A stretch of DNA of 64,000 nt from Pseudomonas sp. Choline-02u-1 (GTDB lineage Bacteria > Pseudomonadota > Gammaproteobacteria > Pseudomonadales > Pseudomonadaceae). Position 1 is the first letter of the stretch; every line of letters starts with the position of its first letter. The notes beneath the pieces were generated by a model, which did no database searches, had not been told where the DNA came from, and worked only from the letters and a program-made list of their open reading frames with translations. The position numbers and the translations under genes were made by a program. This document shows, in pieces, positions 1 through 10,024 of the stretch. The stretch lies in NCBI RefSeq assembly GCF_002836515.1, contig NZ_PJBC01000060.1, positions 186,001-250,000 on the forward strand. The letters run 5' to 3'.

Positions 1-7
1 CAAACTT

Positions 8-103
8 CCGTGGAAGCGAGCCTACTCGCGAAAGCGGTAGTCCAGTTGACACACGTTTCTGATATCGATACCTGATTTCGCGGGCAGGCTCGCTCCCACA
101 GGA
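8..103. repeat. Inverted pair of REP palindromes
   Basis: Two copies of the common Pseudomonas REP unit (core GTGGGAGCGAGCCTGCTCGC, here GTGGAAGCGAGCCTACTCGC) face each other at about 8-37 and 76-102, with about 38 bp between. They lie upstream of tpx. Such pairs usually sit between genes and can fold in RNA or bind RAYT transposases; no transposase is seen here. Confidence 0.8.
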
Positions 104-227
104 CTTGTATACAATCTCGCAGCCGAGCGCCCAACAATTTCCAACGGGGCATAGGTCGTCAGCCGATTTCGTGGTTAACTTCCGCCTCTTGCATGCTTTC
201 CAATCAAAAAACAGAAGGACTCAAGTC

Positions 228-728
228 ATGGCTCAAGTCACCCTCAAAGGCAATCCGGTTCAAGTCAACGGCCAGTTGCCACAAGCCGGTTCCAAGGCGC
301 CAGCCTTTTCCCTGGTAGCCGGCAATCTGTCCGACGTCACCCTGAAAGACTTCGCCGGCAAGCGCAAAGTCCTCAACATCTTCCCAAGCGTCGACACCCC
401 GACCTGCGCCACCTCCGTGCGCAAGTTCAACGCCCAGGCCAACGACATCAGCAACACCGTGGTGCTGTGCATCTCCGCTGACCTGCCGTTCGCCCAGGCG
501 CGCTTCTGCGGTGCTGAAGGCCTGGAAAACGTACAGAACCTGTCGACCCTGCGCGGCAGCGAGTTCATCGAAAACTACGGCGTGGCCATTGCTGACGGCC
601 CGCTGAAAGGCCTGACCGCTCGCGCCGTTGTGGTTCTGGACGAAAACGACAACGTCCTGCACAGCGAACTGGTCAAGGAAATCGCTGAAGAGCCTAACTA
701 CGAAGCGGCACTGTCCGTTCTCAAGTAA
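228..728 (+). CDS. tpx: Thiol peroxidase Tpx (atypical 2-Cys peroxiredoxin)
   Basis: This 166-residue protein reduces hydrogen peroxide and organic hydroperoxides, using thioredoxin as reductant. The peroxidatic cysteine is C60 in the motif PSVDTPTC, and the resolving cysteine is C94 in RFCGAEG; this spacing matches the Tpx subfamily, and the length is the usual one. I chose the ATG at 228 because AGAAGGAC lies just upstream and the protein then begins MAQVTLKGNPVQ as in homologues; the frame stays open upstream to 105 but that part has no family similarity. The protein should be cytoplasmic in Pseudomonas, since no signal peptide is seen. The gene is monocistronic, with a REP pair upstream and a strong hairpin downstream. 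Confidence 0.96.
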   Translation: MAQVTLKGNPVQVNGQLPQAGSKAPAFSLVAGNLSDVTLKDFAGKRKVLNIFPSVDTPTCATSVRKFNAQANDISNTVVLCISADLPFAQARFCGAEGLENVQNLSTLRGSEFIENYGVAIADGPLKGLTARAVVVLDENDNVLHSELVKEIAEEPNYEAALSVLK

Positions 729-744
729 GGCTTTTACAATTGTT

Positions 745-774
745 AACGGCCTGGCCCTGTCCAGGCCGTTTTCA
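745..774 (+). terminator. Rho-independent terminator of tpx
   Basis: A perfect 10-bp stem (AACGGCCTGG with CCAGGCCGTT) with a 6-nt loop begins 17 nt after the tpx stop and is followed by TTCATTT. It separates tpx from the efflux operon. Confidence 0.85.
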
Positions 775-902
775 TTTGTGTATCAGGGTTTTGCCTCACA
801 CCTTGAAACGTAAGTGGAAGGTAAATTGCCGGTAAAGCTGCTTTGCTTAAATCCACTCAGTGCTTATCGTTCAGCCTCCCGTAATAGAAGCCCACGCGCC
901 CA

Positions 903-2207
903 ATGGTCAATAACTCCATGCAATCGTCCCCCCGCAAATCCCGTCGCTGGCTGATCAGCCTGCTGGTCCTGTTGGTCATCGCCGTACTGTGCTGGAAATT
1001 CTGGCCCGCCGGCTCTGCTGACAAGGCGGGCGGCGACAAAGCGGCCGCCGGGCATACCGGGCGTGCGGGAATGATGCGACCAGGCTTTGGTGGCGGCACC
1101 GGGCCGATTCCGGTGCGCGTGGCGCCGGCGGTGAAGGGCGATTTCCCGCTTTATTACAAAGCGCTGGGCACGGTAACCGCGCTGAACACAATCAATGTCC
1201 GCAGTCGGGTGGGCGGCGAACTGGTGAAGATTCATTTCGAAGAAGGGCAGATGGTCAAGGCGGGCGACCTGTTGGCCGAGATCGATCCGCGTCCGTACCA
1301 GAACGCTTTGCTCCAGGCCGAAGGCACGCTGCTGCAGAATCAGGCGCAACTGAAAAACGCCCAGGTCGACGTCGAGCGTTACCGCGGCCTGTATAAAGAA
1401 GACAGCATCGCCAAACAGACCCTCGACACTGCCGAAGCGCTGGTCGGGCAGTATCTGGGTACGGTCAAGACCAATCAGGCCGCGGTCAACGACGCCAAAC
1501 TCAATCTCGAATTCACCAAGATCCGCGCGCCAATTGCCGGCCGCGTCGGTCTGCGTCAGGTCGACGTCGGCAACCTCGTCGCCGCCAACGACACCACGTT
1601 CCTCGCGGTGATCACCCAGACGCAACCGATCAGCGTGGCCTTTACCTTGCCGGAAAACAGCCTCGACACCGTGCTGGCCCGTTACCGCAGCGGCGCCAAG
1701 TTGCCTGCCGAGGCGTGGGATCGTGGCGACACCAAACTGCAGGCCACCGGCGTGCTGCAAAGCCTCGACAACCAGATCGACGTCGCTACTGGCACCCTCA
1801 AGTTCAAGGCTCGCTACGATAACCGCGACCAGTCGCTGTTCCCCAACCAGTTCGTCAACGTCCACCTGCTCGCCGACACGCTCAAAGGTGTAGTGCTGGC
1901 ACCGTCGGCGGCGATTCAGTTCGGCACCAACGGCACCTTCGTCTATGCCTTGGACGGTGACAAGAAGGTCACCATTCGCCAACTGAAGATCGGCGCCAGC
2001 GACGGTGACAACACCGTGGTCACCGAAGGCCTCGCCGCTGGCGATCGGGTGGTGCTTGAAGGCACTGATCGTCTGAAGGAGGGCAGCGAAGTCGAAGTGG
2101 TCAATGACAGCAGCGAAGTGCCGACCTCGCCGACCGAACACCTGCAAGGCAAGTCCGCCGCCAATCCGGATGCGACTGCTGTTGACAAGGCCAAGAAGGG
2201 CGCATGA
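903..2207 (+). CDS. muxA: RND efflux periplasmic adaptor subunit MuxA
   Basis: This is the membrane-fusion protein that links an inner-membrane RND pump to its outer-membrane channel. The 434 residues start with a basic stretch and one membrane segment (about residues 15-33), then a Gly-rich linker, the biotinyl-lipoyl half motifs (VRSRVGGELVKIHFEEGQMV and IRAPIAGRVGLRQVDVGN), an alpha-hairpin between them, and beta-barrel and membrane-proximal domains. It resembles MdtA of the MdtABC system and MuxA of P. aeruginosa. ATG at 903 gives the longest form; ATG at 918 (starting MQSSPRK) is equally possible because neither has a clear Shine-Dalgarno. Its stop overlaps the muxB start by 4 bp (ATGA), so the genes are translationally coupled. 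Confidence 0.92.
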   Translation: MVNNSMQSSPRKSRRWLISLLVLLVIAVLCWKFWPAGSADKAGGDKAAAGHTGRAGMMRPGFGGGTGPIPVRVAPAVKGDFPLYYKALGTVTALNTINVRSRVGGELVKIHFEEGQMVKAGDLLAEIDPRPYQNALLQAEGTLLQNQAQLKNAQVDVERYRGLYKEDSIAKQTLDTAEALVGQYLGTVKTNQAAVNDAKLNLEFTKIRAPIAGRVGLRQVDVGNLVAANDTTFLAVITQTQPISVAFTLPENSLDTVLARYRSGAKLPAEAWDRGDTKLQATGVLQSLDNQIDVATGTLKFKARYDNRDQSLFPNQFVNVHLLADTLKGVVLAPSAAIQFGTNGTFVYALDGDKKVTIRQLKIGASDGDNTVVTEGLAAGDRVVLEGTDRLKEGSEVEVVNDSSEVPTSPTEHLQGKSAANPDATAVDKAKKGA

Positions 2208-5200
2208 ACATTTCGCGGCTGTTCATCCTCCGTCCGGTAGCCACAACCCTGAGCATGCTGGCCATTGTTCTGGCCGGCCTGATCGCTTATCGCCTGTTGC
2301 CGGTTTCGGCCTTGCCGCAGGTCGATTACCCGACCATCCGCGTCATGACCCTGTACCCGGGCGCCAGTCCGGACGTGATGACCAGCGCCGTCACCGCGCC
2401 GCTTGAACGCCAGTTCGGGCAAATGCCGGGCCTCACGCAAATGGCGTCGACCAGCTCCGGCGGCGCTTCGGTGCTGACCCTGCGTTTCAGCCTCGACATC
2501 AACATGGACGTCGCCGAGCAGCAGGTGCAAGCCGCGATCAACGCCGCGACCAACCTGCTGCCGACCGACCTGCCGGCACCGCCGGTGTACAACAAGGTCA
2601 ACCCGGCGGACACTCCGGTGCTGACCCTGGCCATCACCTCGAAAACCATGCTGCTGCCCAAGCTCAATGATCTGGTCGATACGCGCATGGCGCAGAAAAT
2701 CGCCCAGATCAGCGGTGTCGGCATGGTCAGCATTGCCGGCGGCCAGCGCCAGGCTGTGCGGATCAAGGTCAACCCCGAAGCGCTGGCGGCCAACAGCCTC
2801 AACCTGTCGGACGTGCGCACGCTGATCGGCGCCTCCAACGTCAACCAGCCGAAAGGCAACTTCGATGGCCCTACCCGGGTATCGATGCTCGATGCCAACG
2901 ACCAACTGACCTCGCCCGAGGACTACGCCAACCTGATCCTGACCTACAAGAACGGCGCGCCGCTGCGGCTCAAAGACGTGGCCGAAATTGTCGATGGCGC
3001 CGAGAACGAGCGGCTGGCCGCGTGGGCCAATCAGAATCAGGCGGTGCTGCTGAACATCCAGCGTCAGCCCGGTGCCAACGTCATCGAAGTGGTCGACCGC
3101 ATCAAGGCCTTGCTGCCGAGCATCACTGATAATCTGCCGGCCGGCCTTGATGTCACCGTGCTGACGGATCGCACCCAGACCATTCGCGCCTCGGTTACCG
3201 ATGTGCAGCACGAACTGCTGATCGCCATCGCGCTGGTGGTCATGGTCACGTTCCTGTTTCTACGCCGCGCCAGTGCGACGATCATTCCCTCGGTTGCCGT
3301 GCCCCTGTCGTTGATCGGCACCTTCGGCGTGATGTACCTCGCCGGCTTCTCGGTGAACAACCTGACGCTGATGGCACTGACCATTGCCACCGGCTTCGTG
3401 GTCGATGACGCCATCGTCATGCTCGAGAATATTTCGCGCTTCATCGAAGAGGGTGACAGCCCGATGCAGGCCGCGCTCAAGGGCGCGAAACAGATCGGTT
3501 TCACTCTGATCTCCCTGACGCTGTCACTGATTGCCGTACTGATTCCGCTGCTGTTCATGGCCGATGTGGTGGGGCGCCTGTTCCGTGAATTCGCCATTAC
3601 TTTGGCCGTGGCAATTCTTATTTCCCTGGTCGTGTCGCTGACCCTGACGCCGATGATGTGCGCGCGTTTGCTCAAGCGTGAACCGCAGGAACACGAGCAA
3701 GGCCGTTTCTATCGCGCCAGCGGTGCGTTCATCGATTGGATGATCAAGGAATACGGGCGGATGCTGCGCTGGGTGCTCAAGCATCAGCCGCTGACCCTGC
3801 TGGTCGCAATCGGCACACTGGCGTTGACCGTGTTCCTCTATGTGATCGTGCCGAAGGGCTTCTTTCCAGTGCAGGACACCGGTGTGATTCAGGGCATTTC
3901 CGAAGCGCCGCAGTCGATTTCCTTCGCGGCGATGGGCGAGCGGCAGCAGCAACTGGCGAAGATCATCCTCGAAGATCCGGCGGTGCAGAGCCTGTCGTCC
4001 TATATTGGCGTCGACGGCGACAACGCCACGCTCAACAGCGGCCGCTTGCTGATCAACCTCAAGCCTCATGGCGAGCGCGATCTGACGGCCAGCGAAGTGA
4101 TCGCACGCCTGCAACCGCGGCTGGACAAACTGGTCGGCATCCGTCTGTTCATGCAGCCGGTGCAGGACCTGACCATCGAAGATCGGGTCAGCCGCACCCA
4201 GTACCAGTTCAGCATGTCTTCACCGGATTCCGAACTGCTCAGCCAGTGGAGCGGCCGTCTGGTCGAGGCGCTGGCACAGCGTCCGGAGTTGACCGATGTT
4301 GCCAGTGACCTGCAGGACAAAGGCTTGCAGGTCTATCTGGTGATCGACCGCGACGCCGCTTCGCGTCTGGGTGTTTCGGTGGCCAATATCACCGATGCGC
4401 TATATGACGCGTTCGGCCAGCGGCAGATTTCGACCATTTACACCCAGGCCAGCCAGTACCGCGTGGTGCTGCAAGCCCAGGCCGGCGAGAAAATCGGCCC
4501 GCAGGCGCTTGATCAGATTCACGTCAAGACCACTGACGGCGCGCAGGTACGCCTGTCGAGTCTGGCCCACGTCGAAGAGCGTCAGGCGCAATTGGCGATC
4601 ACTCACATTGGCCAGTTCCCGGCGGTGATGATGTCGTTCAACCTCGCGCCCGGCGTGGCGTTGGGGCATGCCGTGGACATCATCGAGCAGGTGCAGCAGG
4701 ACATCGGCATGCCGGTGGGCGTGCAGACCCAGTTTCAGGGCGCGGCGCAAGCGTTTCAGGCTTCGCTGTCGAGCACCTTGCTGCTGATTCTCGCAGCGGT
4801 GGTAACCATGTACATCGTGCTCGGCGTGCTCTACGAGAGTTACATCCACCCGATCACCATTCTCTCCACCTTGCCGTCGGCCGCAGTCGGTGCCTTGCTG
4901 GCGTTGCTGCTCAGTGGCAACGATCTGGGGATGATCGCGATCATCGGCATCATTCTGCTGATCGGTATTGTCAAGAAGAACGCGATCATGATGATCGACT
5001 TCGCCCTCGACGCCGAGCGAACCCAGGGCATGGCCCCGGCAGAAGCTATCTATCAGGCGGCGCTGCTGCGTTTCCGTCCTATTCTGATGACCACGCTGGC
5101 AGCATTGTTCGGTGCCGTGCCGCTGATGCTGGCCACCGGTTCCGGGGCTGAATTGCGTCAGCCTCTGGGACTGGTGATGGTCGGTGGTTTGTTGGTGAGC

Positions 5201-5305
5201 CAGGTGTTGACGCTGTTCACGACGCCGGTGATTTACTTGTACTTCGACCGCCTCGGAAGGCGCTTTGGCAAAGCCAAAGCCGAAGGTGAAGAGGTCGCGG
5301 TATGA
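2204..5305 (+). CDS. muxB: RND multidrug efflux permease MuxB
   Basis: This 1033-residue inner-membrane proton/drug antiporter is one of two different permeases of the pump, which is unusual because most RND pumps are homotrimers. Sequence shows the typical start (MNISRLFILRPVATTL), twelve predicted membrane helices in two halves with large periplasmic loops after TM1 and TM7, and the proton-relay pair D401-D402 in TM4 (FVVDDAIVMLEN). It resembles MdtB of enterobacteria. The family reading is export of antibiotics such as aztreonam, macrolides and novobiocin, known for MuxABC-OpmB of P. aeruginosa; the substrate here is inferred. It overlaps muxA by 4 bp and is separated from muxC by a REP pair. 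Confidence 0.93.
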   Translation: MNISRLFILRPVATTLSMLAIVLAGLIAYRLLPVSALPQVDYPTIRVMTLYPGASPDVMTSAVTAPLERQFGQMPGLTQMASTSSGGASVLTLRFSLDINMDVAEQQVQAAINAATNLLPTDLPAPPVYNKVNPADTPVLTLAITSKTMLLPKLNDLVDTRMAQKIAQISGVGMVSIAGGQRQAVRIKVNPEALAANSLNLSDVRTLIGASNVNQPKGNFDGPTRVSMLDANDQLTSPEDYANLILTYKNGAPLRLKDVAEIVDGAENERLAAWANQNQAVLLNIQRQPGANVIEVVDRIKALLPSITDNLPAGLDVTVLTDRTQTIRASVTDVQHELLIAIALVVMVTFLFLRRASATIIPSVAVPLSLIGTFGVMYLAGFSVNNLTLMALTIATGFVVDDAIVMLENISRFIEEGDSPMQAALKGAKQIGFTLISLTLSLIAVLIPLLFMADVVGRLFREFAITLAVAILISLVVSLTLTPMMCARLLKREPQEHEQGRFYRASGAFIDWMIKEYGRMLRWVLKHQPLTLLVAIGTLALTVFLYVIVPKGFFPVQDTGVIQGISEAPQSISFAAMGERQQQLAKIILEDPAVQSLSSYIGVDGDNATLNSGRLLINLKPHGERDLTASEVIARLQPRLDKLVGIRLFMQPVQDLTIEDRVSRTQYQFSMSSPDSELLSQWSGRLVEALAQRPELTDVASDLQDKGLQVYLVIDRDAASRLGVSVANITDALYDAFGQRQISTIYTQASQYRVVLQAQAGEKIGPQALDQIHVKTTDGAQVRLSSLAHVEERQAQLAITHIGQFPAVMMSFNLAPGVALGHAVDIIEQVQQDIGMPVGVQTQFQGAAQAFQASLSSTLLLILAAVVTMYIVLGVLYESYIHPITILSTLPSAAVGALLALLLSGNDLGMIAIIGIILLIGIVKKNAIMMIDFALDAERTQGMAPAEAIYQAALLRFRPILMTTLAALFGAVPLMLATGSGAELRQPLGLVMVGGLLVSQVLTLFTTPVIYLYFDRLGRRFGKAKAEGEEVAV

Positions 5306-5322
5306 CTGGCAGAACGCTTGAA

Positions 5323-5419
5323 CCCTGTGGGAGCGGGCTCGCTCGCGAAAGCGGCATGTCAGCCGCTGCACAGGTTGGCTGTGCCGCCGTCTTCGCGAGC
5401 AAGCCCGCTCCCACAGGGG
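5323..5419. repeat. REP pair inserted between muxB and muxC
   Basis: Two inverted REP units, both starting from CTGTGGGAGCGGGC, face each other around a short spacer. They fill nearly all of the 142-bp gap between muxB and muxC, inside an operon whose other joints overlap by 4 bp. In the mRNA the two units can pair with each other and form a long stem. Confidence 0.85.
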
Positions 5420-5447
5420 AATTGTGTGAAGGCGAGGATCGCGTTCG

Positions 5448-8400
5448 ATGAACCTCTCCGGCCCTTTCATCAAACGTCCCGTGGCAACCATGCTGCTGTC
5501 CCTGGCAATCATGTTGCTCGGTGGGGTCAGCTTCGGTCTGCTCCCGGTGTCGCCATTGCCGCAGATGGATTTCCCGGTGATCGTCGTCCAGGCCAGTCTG
5601 CCGGGCGCCAGTCCCGAGGTGATGGCTTCGACGGTGGCGACGCCGCTGGAGCGTTCGTTCGGTGCGATTGCCGGCGTCAACACCATGAGCAGTCGTTCCA
5701 GTCAGGGTTCGACACGGGTCATTCTGCAATTTGACCTCGACCGCGACATCAACGGCGCGGCGCGCGAAGTGCAGGCGGCGATCAATGCGTCGCGCAATTT
5801 GCTGCCGAGCGGGATGCGCAGCATGCCTACTTATAAAAAGGTCAACCCGTCGCAGGCACCGATCATGGTGCTGTCGCTGACCTCGGACGTGCTGGAAAAA
5901 GGCCAGCTCTACGACCTGGCCTCGACGATCCTCTCGCAAAGCCTGTCGCAGGTGCAGGGCGTCGGCGAGGTGCAGATCGGTGGCAGTTCGTTGCCGGCCG
6001 TGCGCATCGAGCTCGAACCGCAGGCGCTCAACCAGTACGGCGTGGCGCTCGACGATGTGCGCAAGACCATCGCCGACGCCAACGTGCGCCGGCCCAAGGG
6101 TTCGGTCGAGGACGGCCAGCGTCTGTGGCAGATCCAGGCCAACGACCAACTTGAGAAAGCCAAGGACTACGAGTCGCTGATCATTCACTATGCCGACGGC
6201 GCCGCGCTGCGTCTCAAGGATGTGGCGAAAGTCAGTGATGGCGTCGAAGACCGTTACAACAGCGGTTTCTTCAACGACGATGCGGCGGTGCTGCTGGTGA
6301 TCAACCGTCAGGCCGGCGCCAACATCATCGAAACGGTCAACGAGATCAAGGCACAGTTGCCTGCACTGCAAGCGGTGCTGCCGGCCAGTGTCAAACTCAA
6401 TCTGGCCATGGATCGCTCGCCGGTGATCAAGGCCACGCTGCACGAAGCCGAGATGACCCTGCTGATCGCTGTCGCCCTGGTGGTGCTGGTCGTCTATCTG
6501 TTTCTCGGTAACTTTCGCGCCTCGTTGATCCCGACCCTGGCCGTGCCTGTGTCGCTGGTCGGTACCTTTGCGGTGATGTACCTCTACGGTTTTTCGCTGA
6601 ACAACCTGTCGCTGATGGCGCTGATACTGGCCACCGGACTGGTGGTGGACGACGCCATCGTGGTGCTGGAAAACATTTCCCGGCATATCGACGAAGGCGT
6701 CAAACCGATGCAGGCGGCGTACCTCGGCGCCAAGGAAGTCGGTTTCACTTTGTTGTCGATGAACGTGTCGCTAGTGGCGGTGTTCCTGTCGATCCTGTTC
6801 ATGGGCGGGCTGGTCGAAAGCTTGTTCCGCGAATTTTCCATCACTCTCGCGGCGGCGATCGTTGTGTCGCTGGTGGTGTCCCTCACGCTGACGCCGATGC
6901 TCTGTGCGCGCTGGCTCAAGCCGCATACGCCGGGGCAGGAAAACCGCCTGCAACGCTGGAGCCAGAAGACCAACGACTGGATGGTCGGCAAATACGCCAC
7001 CAGCCTCGACTGGGTGTTGCGTCATCGGCGTCTGACCCTGTTCAGCCTGTTGCTCACCGTTGGCGTCAACGTCGCGCTCTATGTGGTGGTGCCGAAAACC
7101 TTTCTGCCGCAGCAGGACACCGGCCAACTGATCGGTTTCGTGCGGGGCGACGACGGTTTGTCGTTCAACGTCATGCAGCCGAAGATGGAAACCTTCCGCC
7201 GCGCCGTGCTCAAGGATGAAGCGGTGGAAAGCGTGGCCGGATTCATTGGGGGCAACAACGGCACCAACAATGCCTTCATGATCGTGCGCCTGAAGCCGAT
7301 CAAGGAACGCCAACTGTCGGCACAGAAAGTCATCGAGCGTCTGCGCAAGGAAATGCCCAAAGTGCCCGGCGCGCAATTGATGTTGATGGCCGACCAGGAC
7401 CTGCAATTTGGCGGCGGCCGCGAACAGACCAGTTCGCAGTACACCTACATTCTGCAAAGCGGCGACCTCGCCGAGCTGCGCAAATGGTTCCCGAAAGTGG
7501 TCAGCGCTCTGCGTGCCTTGCCCGAGCTGACCGCCATCGATGCGCGCGAAGGTGCCGGGGCGCAGCAGGTCACGCTGATCGTCGACCGGGATCAGGCCAA
7601 GCGCCTCGGTGTCGACATGAACATGGTCACGGCCGTGCTGAACAACGCCTACAGTCAGCGGCAGATTTCGACCATCTACGACAGCCTCAACCAGTATCAG
7701 GTGGTGATGGAGGTCAACCCGAAATACGCCCAGGACCCGGTGACGCTCAAGCAGGTCGAGGTGATTACCGCTGACGGTGCGCGGGTGCCGCTGTCGACGT
7801 TCGCTCACTACGAAAACAGTCTGGAAAACGACCGGGTCAGCCATGAAGGCCAGTTTGCTTCCGAAAGCATTTCCTTTGACATGGCCGAAGGTGTGACCGT
7901 AGAGCAGGGCAGTGCGGCCATTGAGCGGGCAATTGCCAAAGTCGGCCTGCCGGAAGATGTCATTGCGAAAATGGCCGGTACCGCTGATGCCTTTGCCGCC
8001 ACGCAGAAGAGCCAGCCGTTCATGATCCTCGGTGCGTTGCTGGCGGTGTATCTGGTGCTCGGTGTGCTGTACGAAAGCTACATCCACCCACTGACCATTC
8101 TCTCCACCTTGCCCTCGGCCGGGGTTGGCGCGTTGTTGTCGATCTATGCACTCGGCGGCGAGTTCAGCCTGATTTCGCTGCTGGGGATATTCCTGCTGAT
8201 CGGCGTGGTGAAGAAAAACGCCATTCTGATGATCGATCTCGCGCTGCAACTGGAGCGGCATCAGGGGCTGTCACCGCTGGAGTCGATCCGCAGTGCCTGC
8301 CTGCAACGGCTGCGGCCGATTCTGATGACCACGCTGGCGGCGATCCTCGGCGCCTTGCCGCTGCTGCTCGGCCGCGCCGAAGGTGCGGAAATGCGCCAGC

Positions 8401-8555
8401 CGCTGGGCCTGACCATCATTGGCGGCCTGGTGTTCAGCCAGGTCCTGACCCTTTACACCACCCCGGTGGTTTACCTTTATCTCGACAAGCTGCGCCATCG
8501 TTTCAACAAATGGCGTGGCGTGCGCACTGATGCCGCTCTGGAAACTCCGCTATGA
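5448..8555 (+). CDS. muxC: RND multidrug efflux permease MuxC
   Basis: This is the second 1035-residue RND permease of the pump, paralogous to MuxB and similar to MdtC. It begins MNLSGPFIKRPVATML, has the same two-half twelve-helix layout and carries D401-D402 in TM4 (LVVDDAIVVLEN). MuxB and MuxC are expected to assemble as a heterotrimer, as established for MdtB/MdtC. The ATG at 448 of this block (5448) is preceded by GAGGATCG; the start agrees with the MuxB start by alignment. Its 3' end overlaps opmB by 4 bp. The REP pair upstream may alter the MuxB:MuxC ratio through mRNA stability, which is inference. Confidence 0.93.
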   Translation: MNLSGPFIKRPVATMLLSLAIMLLGGVSFGLLPVSPLPQMDFPVIVVQASLPGASPEVMASTVATPLERSFGAIAGVNTMSSRSSQGSTRVILQFDLDRDINGAAREVQAAINASRNLLPSGMRSMPTYKKVNPSQAPIMVLSLTSDVLEKGQLYDLASTILSQSLSQVQGVGEVQIGGSSLPAVRIELEPQALNQYGVALDDVRKTIADANVRRPKGSVEDGQRLWQIQANDQLEKAKDYESLIIHYADGAALRLKDVAKVSDGVEDRYNSGFFNDDAAVLLVINRQAGANIIETVNEIKAQLPALQAVLPASVKLNLAMDRSPVIKATLHEAEMTLLIAVALVVLVVYLFLGNFRASLIPTLAVPVSLVGTFAVMYLYGFSLNNLSLMALILATGLVVDDAIVVLENISRHIDEGVKPMQAAYLGAKEVGFTLLSMNVSLVAVFLSILFMGGLVESLFREFSITLAAAIVVSLVVSLTLTPMLCARWLKPHTPGQENRLQRWSQKTNDWMVGKYATSLDWVLRHRRLTLFSLLLTVGVNVALYVVVPKTFLPQQDTGQLIGFVRGDDGLSFNVMQPKMETFRRAVLKDEAVESVAGFIGGNNGTNNAFMIVRLKPIKERQLSAQKVIERLRKEMPKVPGAQLMLMADQDLQFGGGREQTSSQYTYILQSGDLAELRKWFPKVVSALRALPELTAIDAREGAGAQQVTLIVDRDQAKRLGVDMNMVTAVLNNAYSQRQISTIYDSLNQYQVVMEVNPKYAQDPVTLKQVEVITADGARVPLSTFAHYENSLENDRVSHEGQFASESISFDMAEGVTVEQGSAAIERAIAKVGLPEDVIAKMAGTADAFAATQKSQPFMILGALLAVYLVLGVLYESYIHPLTILSTLPSAGVGALLSIYALGGEFSLISLLGIFLLIGVVKKNAILMIDLALQLERHQGLSPLESIRSACLQRLRPILMTTLAAILGALPLLLGRAEGAEMRQPLGLTIIGGLVFSQVLTLYTTPVVYLYLDKLRHRFNKWRGVRTDAALETPL

Positions 8556-10024
8556 CTGACCGTTCGCTTATCCACTTGGCCACCGTGCGCGGCTCCCGCC
8601 TGTTGAGCCTGTCGTTGTGCGTGGCGCTACTCAGCGCTTGCGCCGTCGGCCCGGACTACGAGCGCCCGCAAACCGCAGAAATTGCTCAGTTCAAGGAAGC
8701 CGAAGGTTGGCGTCAGGCCAACCCCAGCGACTCGCTCGCCCGGGGCGCCTGGTGGGAGCTGTACGGCGATCAGCAGCTCAACGCACTGATCGTGAAACTC
8801 AACAGCGCCAACCAGACCGTCGCCCAATCCGAGGCGCAGTTCCGTCAGGCACAGGCTCTGGTGCGCAGTGCGCGCGGGGCGTTTTACCCGAGCGTCGACC
8901 TGAGTCTGGGCAAGAACCGTTCAAGTCAGGGCACCGGCAGCAGCAGTTCAAGCCTGAGCAGTTCCTCAAGCGGTATTCGTGACACGTATACCGCGCAGTT
9001 GGGCGTGAGTTGGGAAGCGGATGTGTGGGGCAAACTGCGCCGTGGGCTGGAGGCGGACGAAGCCAACGCCCAAGCGAGTTTTGCCGATCTGGCGGCGATG
9101 CGCCTGAGCCAGCAGTCGGAACTGGTGCAGAACTATTTGCAGCTGCGGGTCATCGACCAGCAGAAGCGCCTGCTTGAAGCCACCGTTGCCGCTTACGAGC
9201 GCTCGTTGAAAATGACCCAGAATCAGTATCGCGCCGGGGTTTCCGGGCGCGATGCGGTAGCGCAGGCGCAAACCCAGTTGAAAAGCACCCAGGCTGATCT
9301 GGTCGACCTGATCTGGCAGCGTGCACAGTTCGAAAACGCTATTGCCGTACTGACCGGCGAAGCACCGGCCAACTTCAGCATTGCCGAAAGCCAGAGCATC
9401 CCGAATCTGCCGCAAGTACCGCTGAGCTTGCCTTCACAGCTGCTGGAACGCCGTCCTGACATCGCTTCGGCCGAACGCTCGGTAATCGCCGCCAACGCCA
9501 ACATCGGCGTGGCTAAAGCCGCGTATTACCCGGACCTGACCCTGAGTCTGAGCGGCGGTTACAGCAGCAGCACCTCGAAAAACCTGATCAGCCTGCCGAA
9601 CCGTTTCTGGTCGGTCGGCCCGCAGCTGTCGTTGCCGCTATTTGACGGCGGCATTCGCTCGGCCGAGGTCGACCGCAGCGAAGCGGCCTACGACGAAACC
9701 GTCGCCCGTTATCGCCAGACGGTGCTCGACGGGTTCCGCGAAGTGGAAAACTACCTGGTCCAGCTCAAGGTGTATGAGGACGAAGCGGCGGTGCGCCAGG
9801 AAGCGCTGGATGCTGCCCGCGATTCCCTGCGCCTCACCGAAAACCAGTACAAGGCCGGCCTGATCGCGTACATCGACGTGGTGGTGGTGCAGGCCACCGC
9901 GCTGAGCAATGAGCGCAGTGTGCTGAATATCCTGCAGAACCGACTGATTGCCAGTGTGCAGCTGATTGCCGCGCTCGGCGGCGGCTGGGATGGCGAGCTC
10001 GACGTCAGCGACGCCACCCGATGA
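8552..10024 (+). CDS. opmB: Outer-membrane efflux lipoprotein OpmB (OprM/NodT family)
   Basis: This 490-residue protein is the outer-membrane exit duct of the pump. The N-terminus has a signal peptide ending in a lipobox, LLSAC, with C30 as the lipidation site, followed by AVGPDYERP, the usual start of the mature OprM/NodT family. Two repeated outer-membrane efflux domains follow (roughly residues 70-270 and 290-480), each rich in long amphipathic helices; WEADVWGKLRRG is a family signature. It ends the operon muxA-muxB-muxC-opmB and is followed by a hairpin that probably ends transcription. A Ser-rich stretch at about residues 127-146 is a variable loop. Confidence 0.93.
   Translation: MTDRSLIHLATVRGSRLLSLSLCVALLSACAVGPDYERPQTAEIAQFKEAEGWRQANPSDSLARGAWWELYGDQQLNALIVKLNSANQTVAQSEAQFRQAQALVRSARGAFYPSVDLSLGKNRSSQGTGSSSSSLSSSSSGIRDTYTAQLGVSWEADVWGKLRRGLEADEANAQASFADLAAMRLSQQSELVQNYLQLRVIDQQKRLLEATVAAYERSLKMTQNQYRAGVSGRDAVAQAQTQLKSTQADLVDLIWQRAQFENAIAVLTGEAPANFSIAESQSIPNLPQVPLSLPSQLLERRPDIASAERSVIAANANIGVAKAAYYPDLTLSLSGGYSSSTSKNLISLPNRFWSVGPQLSLPLFDGGIRSAEVDRSEAAYDETVARYRQTVLDGFREVENYLVQLKVYEDEAAVRQEALDAARDSLRLTENQYKAGLIAYIDVVVVQATALSNERSVLNILQNRLIASVQLIAALGGGWDGELDVSDATR

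Noticed and set aside
5323..5419. Repeated palindromes considered as CRISPR repeats
   Set aside because: They occur as single inverted pairs between genes, not as regular direct repeats with spacers, and no cas genes are near.
4400..5686. A 428-codon open frame antisense to muxB and muxC
   Set aside because: It spans the REP pair and two genes on the other strand; composition is that of an antisense shadow.
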